Shown one piece after another: positions 49,454 through 57,410 of a stretch of 64,000 nucleotides of DNA. Origin of the DNA: Lentzea albida (GTDB lineage: Bacteria; Actinomycetota; Actinomycetes; Mycobacteriales; Pseudonocardiaceae). Location of the stretch: NCBI RefSeq assembly GCF_900111005.1, contig NZ_FOFV01000001.1, positions 992,001-1,056,000 on the forward strand. The letters run 5' to 3'. The translations under genes were made by a program, and so were the position numbers. The first letter of the stretch is position 1; each line of letters starts with the position of its first letter. The notes below the pieces were generated by a model. It saw nothing but the letters and a program-made list of their open reading frames with translations. It was not told the DNA's origin and did no database searches.

Positions 49454-51298
49454 GTGGCAGGTGATTCTCGTCATTCCGAACGTCCTGAGCGGTCCGTTCA
49501 CGCCGAACGCACCGGATTCGGTGAGGGGACCGTTCACGCCGAACGGACCGCTCACGCCGAGCATGGTGAGCACGGCGCGGGGGCTGGTGCAGCTGGGCGC
49601 GCTGAGGGAGCGGTCGGCGCCGGGGGTGGTGAGCGGACCGATGACGCCGATGGTGTCGACGGGACCGCTGGTGCTGAGCATGCGGAGAGGCCGGTCGGCG
49701 CGGAGGGTGGTGACGGGACCGCTGGTGCTGAGCGTGCGGAGAGGCCGGCCGGCGCGGAGGACGGTGACGGGTCGGCTGGTGCTGAACGTGCCGAGCGGAC
49801 CGTTGGCGCCGAGCGTGATGAGGCGGCTGGCTCCCAGGGTGCCGAACGGACCGTTGACGCCAAGCCCGCCCCCGAACGCGCGCAACAGCCCACCAACCCC
49901 GAAAGAGCCGCGATAACCGCCCTGACCGACTCCTTCGTGCCCACCCTCTGCGACTGGCTCAGGATCCCGAGCATCGGCGTCGACCCGGCCCACCACCCCG
50001 ACGTGCGCAGATCCGCCGACTGGCTGGCGACCCAGCTCAAGCAGGACGGCTGGCCCGAGGTAGAGGTCTGGGACGAGGGCCCCGCGCTCCCGGCGGTGTT
50101 CGCGTGCTGGCCGGCGGAGGACCCGGACGCGCCGACCGTGCTCGTCTACGGGCACCACGACGTGCAGCCGGTCGATCCCGTCGGGAAGTGGGAGCACCCG
50201 CCGTTCGAGCCGCGGGTCGTCGGGGAGGAGATCCGGGGCCGGGGCGCCAGCGACGACAAGGGGCAGGTCGCGATGCACCTGCTCGCGGTCAAGGCCCATC
50301 TCGCGGCCACGAAGCAGAGCGCGCCGAGTGTCACGCTCAAGTTGTTCGTGGAAGGTGAAGAGGAATCGGGGTCGCCGCACTTCCGGAAGACGCTCGAAGA
50401 TCGCGGAGAGCGACTCGAATGCGATCTTGTCGTGTTCACCGACACGGCATTGCACGAACGTGACGCGCCCACGGTCAACACCGGGCAACGGGGTGTTCTC
50501 GGCGCCGAGATCGTGTTCGAAGGCGGTACCGAGGACGTTCATTCCGGGCGCGCGGGTGGTGCCATTCCCAATCCCGCGACCGCCCTCGCCAAACTGATCG
50601 CCGCGCTGCACGACGACGACGGCAGGATCCAGCTCCCGCACTTCTACGACGACGTTCGCGAGCCGTCCGCGAAGGAGCGCGAGGACTACGGGTCGCTGCC
50701 GTTCGACGAGCGGGACTGGCTCAAGCGCAACGGTGGTGGCGCGCAGAAGACGCACGGCGAGCCCGGCTACACGACGTACGAACGGTTGTGGGTGCGGCCC
50801 ACCGCCGAGGTCAACGGGATCAGCGGCGGCTACACCGGGCCCGGCTTCAAGACGATCATTCCCGCCAGTGCCACTGCGAAGATCAGCTTCCGGCTCGTGC
50901 CCGACCAGCACCCCGACAGGACCACGGCGCAGCTCCGGAGGTTCGTCGAGGACCACACGCCGGACGGCATCACCGCGACCGTCACCATTCGGGGTGAAGG
51001 GGTGCCGCCGTACGCGATCAGTCCGGACGACCCCGCCAACGCCACCGTCAAGAAGGCCGTGGAGATGGCTTTCGACCAGCCCGTCCGGTTCGCGCGGGCC
51101 GGTGGGTCCGGGCCCGCGGCGGTGCTCCAGCAGAAGCTCGGGGTGCCCCTCGTCTACCTCGGCGCGACGTTGCCGGATGATCGCGTCCACGCGCCGAACG
51201 AGCGCGTAGTGGTGCCGTTGCTCCTCAAAGGCGCGGAGGCGGCCGCTCACCTGTGGCGGATGCTCGCCGAAGCGGAGATCGCGAAGAGGGTGCCCTGA
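49454..51298 (+). CDS. M20-family metallopeptidase (dipeptidase) with repetitive N-terminal tail
   Basis: A 614-residue protein. Residues about 150-614 are a full M20 peptidase (CNDP/ArgE type): VYGHHDVQP (metal His and Asp), RGASDDKGQ (bridging Asp), EGEEESGS (catalytic and metal Glu), VFTDTALHERD (metal Asp), GTEDVHSG in the lid domain and a C-terminal RVHAPNER (metal His). Relatives are about 450 residues. The first 150 are low-complexity repeats of AERTVGAE type, likely disordered. In-frame starts are absent between GTG 49454 and the catalytic domain, so the tail is probably translated unless initiation occurs at GTG codons inside the domain (VPTLCDW). Coupled to the channel gene (TGATG). 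Confidence 0.85.
   Translation: MAGDSRHSERPERSVHAERTGFGEGTVHAERTAHAEHGEHGAGAGAAGRAEGAVGAGGGERTDDADGVDGTAGAEHAERPVGAEGGDGTAGAERAERPAGAEDGDGSAGAERAERTVGAERDEAAGSQGAERTVDAKPAPERAQQPTNPERAAITALTDSFVPTLCDWLRIPSIGVDPAHHPDVRRSADWLATQLKQDGWPEVEVWDEGPALPAVFACWPAEDPDAPTVLVYGHHDVQPVDPVGKWEHPPFEPRVVGEEIRGRGASDDKGQVAMHLLAVKAHLAATKQSAPSVTLKLFVEGEEESGSPHFRKTLEDRGERLECDLVVFTDTALHERDAPTVNTGQRGVLGAEIVFEGGTEDVHSGRAGGAIPNPATALAKLIAALHDDDGRIQLPHFYDDVREPSAKEREDYGSLPFDERDWLKRNGGGAQKTHGEPGYTTYERLWVRPTAEVNGISGGYTGPGFKTIIPASATAKISFRLVPDQHPDRTTAQLRRFVEDHTPDGITATVTIRGEGVPPYAISPDDPANATVKKAVEMAFDQPVRFARAGGSGPAAVLQQKLGVPLVYLGATLPDDRVHAPNERVVVPLLLKGAEAAAHLWRMLAEAEIAKRVP
49480..49880 (+). repeat. 27-bp-based coding repeats in the peptidase tail
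   Basis: Degenerate 27-bp units built on GGACCGCTGGTGCTGAGC-type sequence. The clearest is a 54-bp dimer repeated at about 49667 and 49721 (GGGACCGCTGGTGCTGAGC then GGCCGG(T/C)CGGCGCGGAG). All three plus-strand frames remain open over much of it. Confidence 0.75.
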
Positions 51299-52341
51299 TG
51301 AGCCTGACCGACGAAGCGTCGCACTCACTCGTCGGCGTGATCAGGATGCCGGACAAGGTCGAGAGCCCTGTCCGCGCGATCCTGAAACGCGTCATCGGCG
51401 CCATGGCGGCGCTGATGCTCGCGGTGTTGATCGTTTACCTGGATCGCGACGGGTATCGCGACGTCAACGAGGACGGCGTCAGTCTTCTCGACGCGTTCTA
51501 CTACGCGACGGTGTCTCTCTCGACGACGGGCTACGGCGACATCACGCCCGCGTCGTCGTCGGCGCGGCTGGTCAACGTCCTGGTCATCACGCCGTTGCGG
51601 GTCCTGTTCCTGATCGTGCTGGTCGGCACGACACTCGAAGTTCTCACCGAGCGCTCCCGTCAGGCGTTGCGCATTCAAAAGTGGAGGCGGGTCGTGAGGG
51701 ACCACGTCGTGGTCGTGGGGTACGGCACCAAGGGGCGGTCGGCTGTCGCCGCGCTGCTCGGTGACGGTGTCGAGCCCGGCTCGATCGTCGTCGTCGACAC
51801 CGTGCAGGAGTCGCTCGACGCGGCCACCGCCAAGGGGCTCGTGGTCGTGCACGGGTCCGGTACGCGCAACGACGTGCTGAGGGTCGCCGGTGCGGCCCGT
51901 GCGCGCGCGATCGTCGTTGCGCCGAACCGGGACGACACGGCGGTGCTGGTGACGTTGACGGCCCGCGAGCTCGCCCCCAAGGCGCAGATCGTGGCGTCCG
52001 TGCGGGAACGCGAGAACGAGCACCTGCTGCGCCAGTCCGGCGCCGACTCGGTGGTCGTGTCGTCGGAGACGGCGGGGCGGCTGCTCGGCATGGCCACGGC
52101 CACGCCGTCCGTGGTGGCGATGGTCGAGGACCTGCTCACGCCCGACCAGGGTCTCGCGATCTCCGAACGGGACGTCGAGCCGTCCGAGATCGGTGGCTCG
52201 CCGCGGCACCTGCCCGACATAGTGCTCGGCGTGGTGCGGGGCGGGACGCTCTACCGGGTGGACGCCCCGGAGGCCGACGCGATCGAGCCGGGCGACCGGC
52301 TGCTCTACGTCAAGAAGGTGACTCCGCCCGGCGAGGAGTGA
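51298..52341 (+). CDS. Potassium channel with RCK/TrkA-N domain (Rv3200c-like)
   Basis: A 347-residue two-helix K+ channel. TM1 is VIGAMAALMLAVLIVYL, the pore loop carries the selectivity filter TTGYGD, and TM2 is VNVLVITPLRVLFLIVLVGTTL. A cytoplasmic RCK N domain follows (VVVVGYGTKGRSAVAALL, a Rossmann fold with Asp at VVDTVQES), and a TrkA-C-type domain ends the protein (GDRLLYVKK). It should form a ligand-gated K+ channel at the cell membrane. ATG 51298 shares one base with the peptidase stop. Rv3200c follows adnB in the same direction in mycobacteria, so the peptidase and its neighbours are insertions. Confidence 0.93.
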   Translation: MSLTDEASHSLVGVIRMPDKVESPVRAILKRVIGAMAALMLAVLIVYLDRDGYRDVNEDGVSLLDAFYYATVSLSTTGYGDITPASSSARLVNVLVITPLRVLFLIVLVGTTLEVLTERSRQALRIQKWRRVVRDHVVVVGYGTKGRSAVAALLGDGVEPGSIVVVDTVQESLDAATAKGLVVVHGSGTRNDVLRVAGAARARAIVVAPNRDDTAVLVTLTARELAPKAQIVASVRERENEHLLRQSGADSVVVSSETAGRLLGMATATPSVVAMVEDLLTPDQGLAISERDVEPSEIGGSPRHLPDIVLGVVRGGTLYRVDAPEADAIEPGDRLLYVKKVTPPGEE

Positions 52342-52403
52342 CTTTCGCCCGTGCGGCCTGTCCAATGGCAGGTCGTGCGGGGGAACGCTCTTCGGGGGGA
52401 TGC

Positions 52404-52964
52404 ATGAGTTTTCCTGATGTCCTGATGGTGGCCGGCCTCGTCCTGCTGGTCGGGGTGGTGCTGGTGTCGATCACGAAGACCGGCGAGGAGGAGGCGAGGC
52501 TCCGCTCCTCCAAGGAGGCCACCGGCGCGGTCGACCGCTACGCGAAGACGGTCGGCTGGACGCACGTTCCCAAGGAGGAACACGTCCCGGCCGGGCTGCT
52601 GAAGGGCCTGCCCGACGTCGGGCCGAACGTGGCGGTGGCGGGAACTCACGAGGGACGGGCGGTCAGGGTCGCCGTCATCAGCTCGTACGCCCCCAGCAAG
52701 GCGGTCGGGGTGCAGAACGGCACGACCACCGTCGCGCTCGTGGTGGTGTTCGACGCGCCGGAACTCCCCGCGGACGCGACGGTCGACCCCGGGTCGCGGG
52801 TCGTCTCCGCGCTCAAGCCCTACCAGGTGCCCGTCCTGGAGATCGCCGACGGGCTCGCCTGCTTCACCTTCACCGACCTGGCCGTCGCCGACGAGCTCGA
52901 CCACGTGGTCGGCCTGACGCACGACGTCGTCAAGGCGCTCGGAAGCGTCAGGAACGCGGAGTAG
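52404..52964 (+). CDS. Membrane-anchored hypothetical protein
   Basis: A 186-residue protein with an N-terminal helix (VLMVAGLVLLVGVVLVS) followed by an alpha/beta domain: KTVGWTHVPKEEHVPAGLLKGLPDVGPNVAVAGTHEG reads like proteins that compare an old and a new state of a surface domain, but I cannot name a family. The rest (VALVVVFDAPELPADATV) is regular. ATG 52404 follows a GGGGGGA run. It is convergent with the next gene and the two ends overlap by 17 nt. Confidence 0.65.
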   Translation: MSFPDVLMVAGLVLLVGVVLVSITKTGEEEARLRSSKEATGAVDRYAKTVGWTHVPKEEHVPAGLLKGLPDVGPNVAVAGTHEGRAVRVAVISSYAPSKAVGVQNGTTTVALVVVFDAPELPADATVDPGSRVVSALKPYQVPVLEIADGLACFTFTDLAVADELDHVVGLTHDVVKALGSVRNAE

Positions 52965-53388
52965 GCAGCACGGCCGGCGCGCGCAGAGGCGCGTAGCGGA
53001 ACAGGAACGCGTAGAAGCCGCCCGCCAGCGCCGCCATGCACAGCAGCAGCGCGGTGAGGCGGCGCCCGACCGGGAGTCCGGCCGGGACGGACGCGGCGGA
53101 CGACACCACCTCGCCGCCGGTGTTGACGATCTCGACGCTCTCGCCCTTGGTGTGGCCGCAGCCGTCGAGCTTCGCCTGCTTCTTCTGGCCGTCGGCGTCC
53201 CACTCCACCGTGTCCATGCCGGAGCCGCACGACCCGCTCTCGACGACTGTCGCCATCACGGGTCTGGGGGGTTCCTCGGCGCCCAACATCCTGGCGGGCA
53301 CCAGAAGCGCGACCGCGACCCCGATCCCCACCAGTCCTACGACCAGCAGGATGAACACCCATCTGTCCGGGCTTCGCGGAACCGCCAC
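52948..53388 (-). CDS. Small membrane protein with extracytoplasmic Cys pair
   Basis: A 146-residue protein of the hypothetical class. TM1 is VFILLVVGLVGIGVAVALLVP and TM2 near the C-terminus LTALLLCMAALAGGFYAFLF; between them lies an exported loop with SGSCGSGMDTVEWDADG and LDGCGHTKGE, whose two Cys could pair. GTG 53388 is used; the long extension belongs to the frame across the DUF5666-like gene. Function unknown. Confidence 0.55.
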   Translation of the reverse strand: MAVPRSPDRWVFILLVVGLVGIGVAVALLVPARMLGAEEPPRPVMATVVESGSCGSGMDTVEWDADGQKKQAKLDGCGHTKGESVEIVNTGGEVVSSAASVPAGLPVGRRLTALLLCMAALAGGFYAFLFRYAPLRAPAVLPTPRS

Positions 53389-53432
53389 ACTGCGATGTTC
53401 GCAGACGCGGCGGCCCGCGTGGAGCCCAGGTT

Positions 53433-53999
53433 TTACTTCGGCAGCTGACGCAGCTTCTCGACCTTGATGGTCTTGCCGTCGGACACGGTGCCGGTCACCG
53501 CGACGAGGTCGCCGTTCTTCGGCTTCTCGCTCACGGCGGACAGGTCGAGCGGCGTCTGCAGGCCGTCGACCTGCACCAACGTCGCGTTGTTGCCGTTGAC
53601 GTCCTTGACGGTGCCGCGCTCCTGCGCCTTCGCCAGCGCCACGTTGAGCGCCTTGCCGTCCTTCACGCGCACGGTCACGCGCTGGTCGGCCTTGAGGCCC
53701 GCGAGGTCGCCGCCGCGCAGCTTCGTCGAGCCGTCGGTGGTCAACGACACCTCGCCGCCGTCGTCCTTGGTGATCGTGAGCTTGCCGGACTCGACCGACT
53801 TGACCCGTCCGACGACGAGCGTGCTGTCCTTGAGCTTCGCCTTGCCGGGACCGCCCTTGCCAGGACCACCGGGGTGGCGTTCCGCGAACGCCGCGGGCGG
53901 GCCGTCGGGGCCCTCGGCCGCCGTCGCGACCGCGATGCCGCCGACGGTGAGGCCGACGGCCGCGACGATGGCGCCGGCCCACGCTGATTTCTTCGACAT
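53433..53999 (-). CDS. Secreted DUF5666-like protein
   Basis: A 188-residue exported protein. The N-terminal helix SAWAGAIVAAVGLTVGGIAVATA is a signal peptide or anchor; a Gly/Lys/Pro spacer is followed by OB-like beta repeats (TLVVGRVKSVESGKLTITKDDGGEVSL, QERGTVKDVNGNNATLVQVDG, DLVAVTGTVSDGKTIKVEKL) typical of DUF5666 domains. Function unknown. ATG 53999; a GTG two codons earlier is possible. It is divergent by 80 bp from a two-component system, whose output may be this gene. Confidence 0.7.
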   Translation of the reverse strand: MSKKSAWAGAIVAAVGLTVGGIAVATAAEGPDGPPAAFAERHPGGPGKGGPGKAKLKDSTLVVGRVKSVESGKLTITKDDGGEVSLTTDGSTKLRGGDLAGLKADQRVTVRVKDGKALNVALAKAQERGTVKDVNGNNATLVQVDGLQTPLDLSAVSEKPKNGDLVAVTGTVSDGKTIKVEKLRQLPK

Positions 54000-54079
54000 G
54001 CGCACCAGCGTGCGCGCCCATTCTGAGCGCGAGCTGAAGGCGAGTCGCCCGAAGTCCCGATGATCAGCAGAATGGACAC

Positions 54080-54748
54080 GTGTCCGCCAGGGTGTTGGTG
54101 ATCGAGGACGCCGAGGCGATCGGCGCCGCGGTGTCGTCCGCGTTGCGCGAGTCCGGGTACGAGGTGCAGCACCGCCTGGACGGGCGCCAGCTGGAGACCG
54201 ACCTCGGCCGCTTCCGCCCCGACCTGGTCGTGCTCGACGTGATGCTGCCCGGCCGCGACGGCTTCCAGCTCCTCGAGGTCATCCGGCGCTCGTCCGGCGC
54301 CGGGGTCGTCATGCTGACCGCGCGCGACGGCGTCCCCGACCGGCTGCGCGGCCTCGCCGGCGGCGCCGACGACTACGTGGGCAAGCCGTTCGTGCTGGCC
54401 GAGCTCGTCGCGCGGGTGTCGGCGGTGCTGCGCCGCCTCGGCCGCACGCCGTCGACGGTCCAGGTCGGCGACCTGGTCGTGGACGCCGACGCGGGTGTCG
54501 TCATGCGCGCCGACCGGCCGATCGAACTGACGGCGACCGAGCTGCGCCTGCTGGTGTACCTGGCCGCGCAACGCGGGCGCGTCGTGTCGAAGACGCAGAT
54601 TCTCACGGCCGTGTGGGGCTACGAGGACTACGACCCCAACCTGGTCGAGGTCCACGTCAGCGCGGTGCGCCGCAAGCTCGAGGAACACGGCACCCGGCTC
54701 GTGCACACCGTGCGCGGCCTTGGGTACGTGCTGCGGGCCGAAGAATGA
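54080..54748 (+). CDS. OmpR-family response regulator
   Basis: A 222-residue response regulator. The receiver has acidic residues IEDAE, phospho-acceptor Asp 53 (VVLDVMLPGRDG), TAR and Lys in VGKPF. The C-terminal winged helix is OmpR-type (IELTATELRLLVYLAAQRGRVV, KTQILTAVWG, VHVSAVRRKL and TVRGLGYVL). GTG 54080 is used. The kinase gene overlaps by 4 nt (ATGA). The 80-bp gap to the divergent DUF5666-like gene is short for two promoters and could hold its binding site. Confidence 0.93.
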   Translation: MSARVLVIEDAEAIGAAVSSALRESGYEVQHRLDGRQLETDLGRFRPDLVVLDVMLPGRDGFQLLEVIRRSSGAGVVMLTARDGVPDRLRGLAGGADDYVGKPFVLAELVARVSAVLRRLGRTPSTVQVGDLVVDADAGVVMRADRPIELTATELRLLVYLAAQRGRVVSKTQILTAVWGYEDYDPNLVEVHVSAVRRKLEEHGTRLVHTVRGLGYVLRAEE

Positions 54749-56022
54749 ACCTCCGCACGGTCTCGTTGCGGCGGCGGGTCGCGGTGTCCGTGCTGCTCGT
54801 GCTGTTCCTCGTGCTCGTGGCGCTGGTCATCTCGGTCGACCGGACGTTCGCCGGGCAGTCCTCGAAGGACGTCGACGGGGTGCTCGTCAGCTCCGGCAAC
54901 CGCGCCGTGGAGATGCTGAAGAACGGCAGGCGCCCCGCCGAGGTCGTCGGCGCGCTGAGCAAGCGGAACATCCACGTCACCATCGACCTGCCCAACGGCA
55001 CGAAGGTCGGCAGCGTGCCGGACGGCGGCGAGCTCGAGAGCAGGGTCCGCAACTTCGGCCGCAACAAGATCACCCTCTACGCCGACACCGAGGTGATCTC
55101 GCAGGCGCAGCACCGGTTGCGCAAGCTGCTGCTCATCCTCGGACTCGGGGCGATCGCCGTCACCGGCGTGCTGATCGTCGTGGTGGTGCGGCGCGCGTTG
55201 GCGCCGTTGGACGCCATGACGTCGTTGGCGCAGGCCATCGCGGCCGGGCACAGGGGCGGGCGGCTCAACCCGTCGCGGACCGACACCGAGCTCGGGCGCA
55301 CCGCGGCCGCGTTCGACGGCATGCTCGACTCCCTGGAGGGCTCCGAGCAACGCACACGGCGGTTCGTCGCCGACGCCGCCCACGAACTGAGGACGCCCAT
55401 CACCGGCGTGCAGGCCGTCGCCGAGGCCCTCGTGCAGGCGCCCGTCGACTCACCCGACCGCGACCAGATGTCGTTCCTGCTGGTCCGGGAGGCGCGGCGG
55501 GCCGGGCGGCTCGTCGACGACCTGCTCGCGCTGGCCCAGCTCGACGCCGGGTACGAGATGCAGCGCGAGTCGGTCGACCTGCTCGCGCTCGCGGAGGCCG
55601 AGGTGTCGCGGACCCGGTTCGTGGCGCCCGACTTCGACATCGCGGCCGAGGGCGTCCCGGTCGCGGTCGTCGGTGACGGGCAACGGCTCGCGCAGGTGCT
55701 CGCGAACCTCGTCGACAACGCCCGGCAGGCCACCGGCCCGTCCGGGACCGTGCGCATCCGGGTCGACCTGACCGGGTTCACCGTCTCCGACAACGGGCCG
55801 GGCGTCCCCGAGGCCGAACGGGAACGGATCTTCGACCGGCTGGTGCGCCTCGACGACGCCCGCGACCGGCGTTCGGGCGGCTCCGGGCTGGGCCTCGCCA
55901 TCGCCCGCGGCGTGGTCCGTGCGCACGGCGGCGACCTGACCTGCGAGCGGTCCGCGGAAGGCGCCGTGTTCCGCGTCGTGCTGCCGGCCGTCAATCCGGT
56001 CGCCCAGCCGGGCCTCGTTTGA
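54745..56022 (+). CDS. Sensor histidine kinase
   Basis: A 425-residue HisKA/HATPase kinase. TM1 VSVLLVLFLVLVALVIS, an extracytoplasmic sensor of about 90 residues, TM2 LLLILGLGAIAVTGVLIVVVV, HAMP, then the H-box ADAAHELRTPITG with His 213, N-box LVDNARQA, G1 DNGPGV and G2 GSGLGLAIARG. No PAS domain. It should phosphorylate the coupled response regulator. The signal is unknown; the small sensor domain has no recognisable fold. Confidence 0.93.
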   Translation: MNLRTVSLRRRVAVSVLLVLFLVLVALVISVDRTFAGQSSKDVDGVLVSSGNRAVEMLKNGRRPAEVVGALSKRNIHVTIDLPNGTKVGSVPDGGELESRVRNFGRNKITLYADTEVISQAQHRLRKLLLILGLGAIAVTGVLIVVVVRRALAPLDAMTSLAQAIAAGHRGGRLNPSRTDTELGRTAAAFDGMLDSLEGSEQRTRRFVADAAHELRTPITGVQAVAEALVQAPVDSPDRDQMSFLLVREARRAGRLVDDLLALAQLDAGYEMQRESVDLLALAEAEVSRTRFVAPDFDIAAEGVPVAVVGDGQRLAQVLANLVDNARQATGPSGTVRIRVDLTGFTVSDNGPGVPEAERERIFDRLVRLDDARDRRSGGSGLGLAIARGVVRAHGGDLTCERSAEGAVFRVVLPAVNPVAQPGLV

Positions 56023-56034
56023 TTCCATGACCGC

Positions 56035-56508
56035 GTGGACGTCGTCGTGCAGTGGGTGCGCACCGAGTGGACCAAGCAGTCCCGGGGTGAGCCCGAGGCG
56101 ACCCGGCGCAACGCCGTGCCGGAGGCGTTCCCGCTGCCGCACCTGAGGCCCGCGGTGCACGAGGTGCGCCTGCTGCAGTGGCACGACTTCGCCCCGGACT
56201 GGGCCCCGGAGCGCGCCGAGCCCGACCGGATGGCCCTGAGCCTGCGCGAGGACGACGGGGTCCTCGCCGTGCAGCTGCAGGACACCATGATCGCCACACC
56301 ACGCCGGCAGCACCGCCCGTCGCCGGTGCGGCTCGCCCGTGGCGAGTGGCTGCGCTGGCAGATCAACCACCGGTGGGCGCGTCCGCGCGACGGCGGCTGG
56401 AACTACCTGCTGGTCACGCTGAACCTCGCCTACGGGCCCGTCGGCGACGCGAAGCTGTTCCTCGGCACGCCCACGCGGTACGTGGACGAGCGGGCCCGGC
56501 TCCGTTAA
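56035..56508 (+). CDS. Hypothetical protein
   Basis: A 157-residue soluble protein I do not recognise, with a beta-rich C-terminal half (GEWLRWQINHRWARPRDGGWNYLLVTLNLAYG) and many Trp residues. It resembles short uncharacterised proteins of Pseudonocardiales. GTG 56035 starts 12 nt after the kinase stop. Its TAA stop shares TTAA with the convergent metallopeptidase stop. Confidence 0.6.
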   Translation: MDVVVQWVRTEWTKQSRGEPEATRRNAVPEAFPLPHLRPAVHEVRLLQWHDFAPDWAPERAEPDRMALSLREDDGVLAVQLQDTMIATPRRQHRPSPVRLARGEWLRWQINHRWARPRDGGWNYLLVTLNLAYGPVGDAKLFLGTPTRYVDERARLR

Positions 56509-57398
56509 CCGACGGAGGGCGCCGGAGCGGCGAACGTGTTGCAGGCGTCCGTCGAATTCGCCTTGAAGCCCGCGGACGCCCACTGCGCCTGGTTCCTGGC
56601 GGAGCCGTGCGCGTTGTCCTCCGGCTTCTCCTCGACGGCGAACTGGAAGTCCTCCTGCGCCTGGCGCGCCAGGTTCGCCGTCACGGAACCACGGCCGGAC
56701 GCCGAGTTCAGGAACATGCCCGCGAAGCAGTTCGCCTGCAGCTCGATCCGGCGCGACATCTCGAGACCCGCGGCGCTCTTCTCGCCCGCGTCGGTGATCT
56801 TCAGGTCCGCCGCCCGCAGCAGGCCGGTCAGCGCCTGGACGTGGTGGCCGTACTCGTGCGAGAGCGTGGCCAGGTGCGTCGCCGGGGCCTCACCGCCGCC
56901 GTTGTCGCGCAGGCGGGACGTGGGCATGTAGATCGTGCGGTTGCGGCCGCAGTAGTAGGCCACCGCGTGGTCCGACTGCGGCGCGGCGCCGCACGGGCCG
57001 TCCTTCAACGTCGGCGAGGCGTCCAGGACGGGCTTGTCGAACGGCAGGTTCGCGCCGGTCAGCACCGGGCCCCAGGCCGCGTCCAGGCACTCGACGCCCG
57101 CCGCGTAGTAGGCGGCGAGCTGTCCGTCCGAGACGCCGAACGGCGGCAGCGAGCAGGTGACCGGCGCCAGCGCGACCGGCTTCACCAGGAGCGGGTGGTC
57201 GGCCAGCCGGTAGACCGCGCGCGGCCGGATCGCCGTCGACGGCTCGGTCGACGGGGTCGTGGCCTGGCGTGAGTCCGCCAGCGCGTGACCCGTGACCACT
57301 CTGGGACGGCCCAGTTGACCGATCCCGAGGACGAACGCGACCACCAGCACGAAGACCCCGGCGAGCAGGACAGGGTTGTTCTGGGCCGGTCGGGTCAC
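56505..57398 (-). CDS. Neutral zinc metallopeptidase paralog A
   Basis: A 297-residue exported or anchored protease of the YpfJ/PF04228 neutral zinc metallopeptidase type. A single N-terminal helix (LLAGVFVLVVAFVLGIGQL) is followed by the domain with Cys pairs (VTCSLPP, VECLDAA, DGPCGAA, YYCGRN) and the zinc motif TLSHEYGHHVQALTG (HEXXH); a later ELQANCFAGM supplies the Glu ligand region. The cytoplasmic Pro-rich tail of the two neighbours is missing. GTG 57398 with GGGGAGA upstream. Last gene of a three-paralog run; substrate unknown. Confidence 0.85.
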   Translation of the reverse strand: MTRPAQNNPVLLAGVFVLVVAFVLGIGQLGRPRVVTGHALADSRQATTPSTEPSTAIRPRAVYRLADHPLLVKPVALAPVTCSLPPFGVSDGQLAAYYAAGVECLDAAWGPVLTGANLPFDKPVLDASPTLKDGPCGAAPQSDHAVAYYCGRNRTIYMPTSRLRDNGGGEAPATHLATLSHEYGHHVQALTGLLRAADLKITDAGEKSAAGLEMSRRIELQANCFAGMFLNSASGRGSVTANLARQAQEDFQFAVEEKPEDNAHGSARNQAQWASAGFKANSTDACNTFAAPAPSVG

Positions 57399-57410
57399 GC
57401 TCTCCCCTTC

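Noticed and set aside
49439-51328. 629-codon antisense frame over the M20 peptidase
   Set aside because: The repetitive SGPVTTLRADRPL-like part comes from the 27-bp repeats and the remainder is shadow of the catalytic domain.
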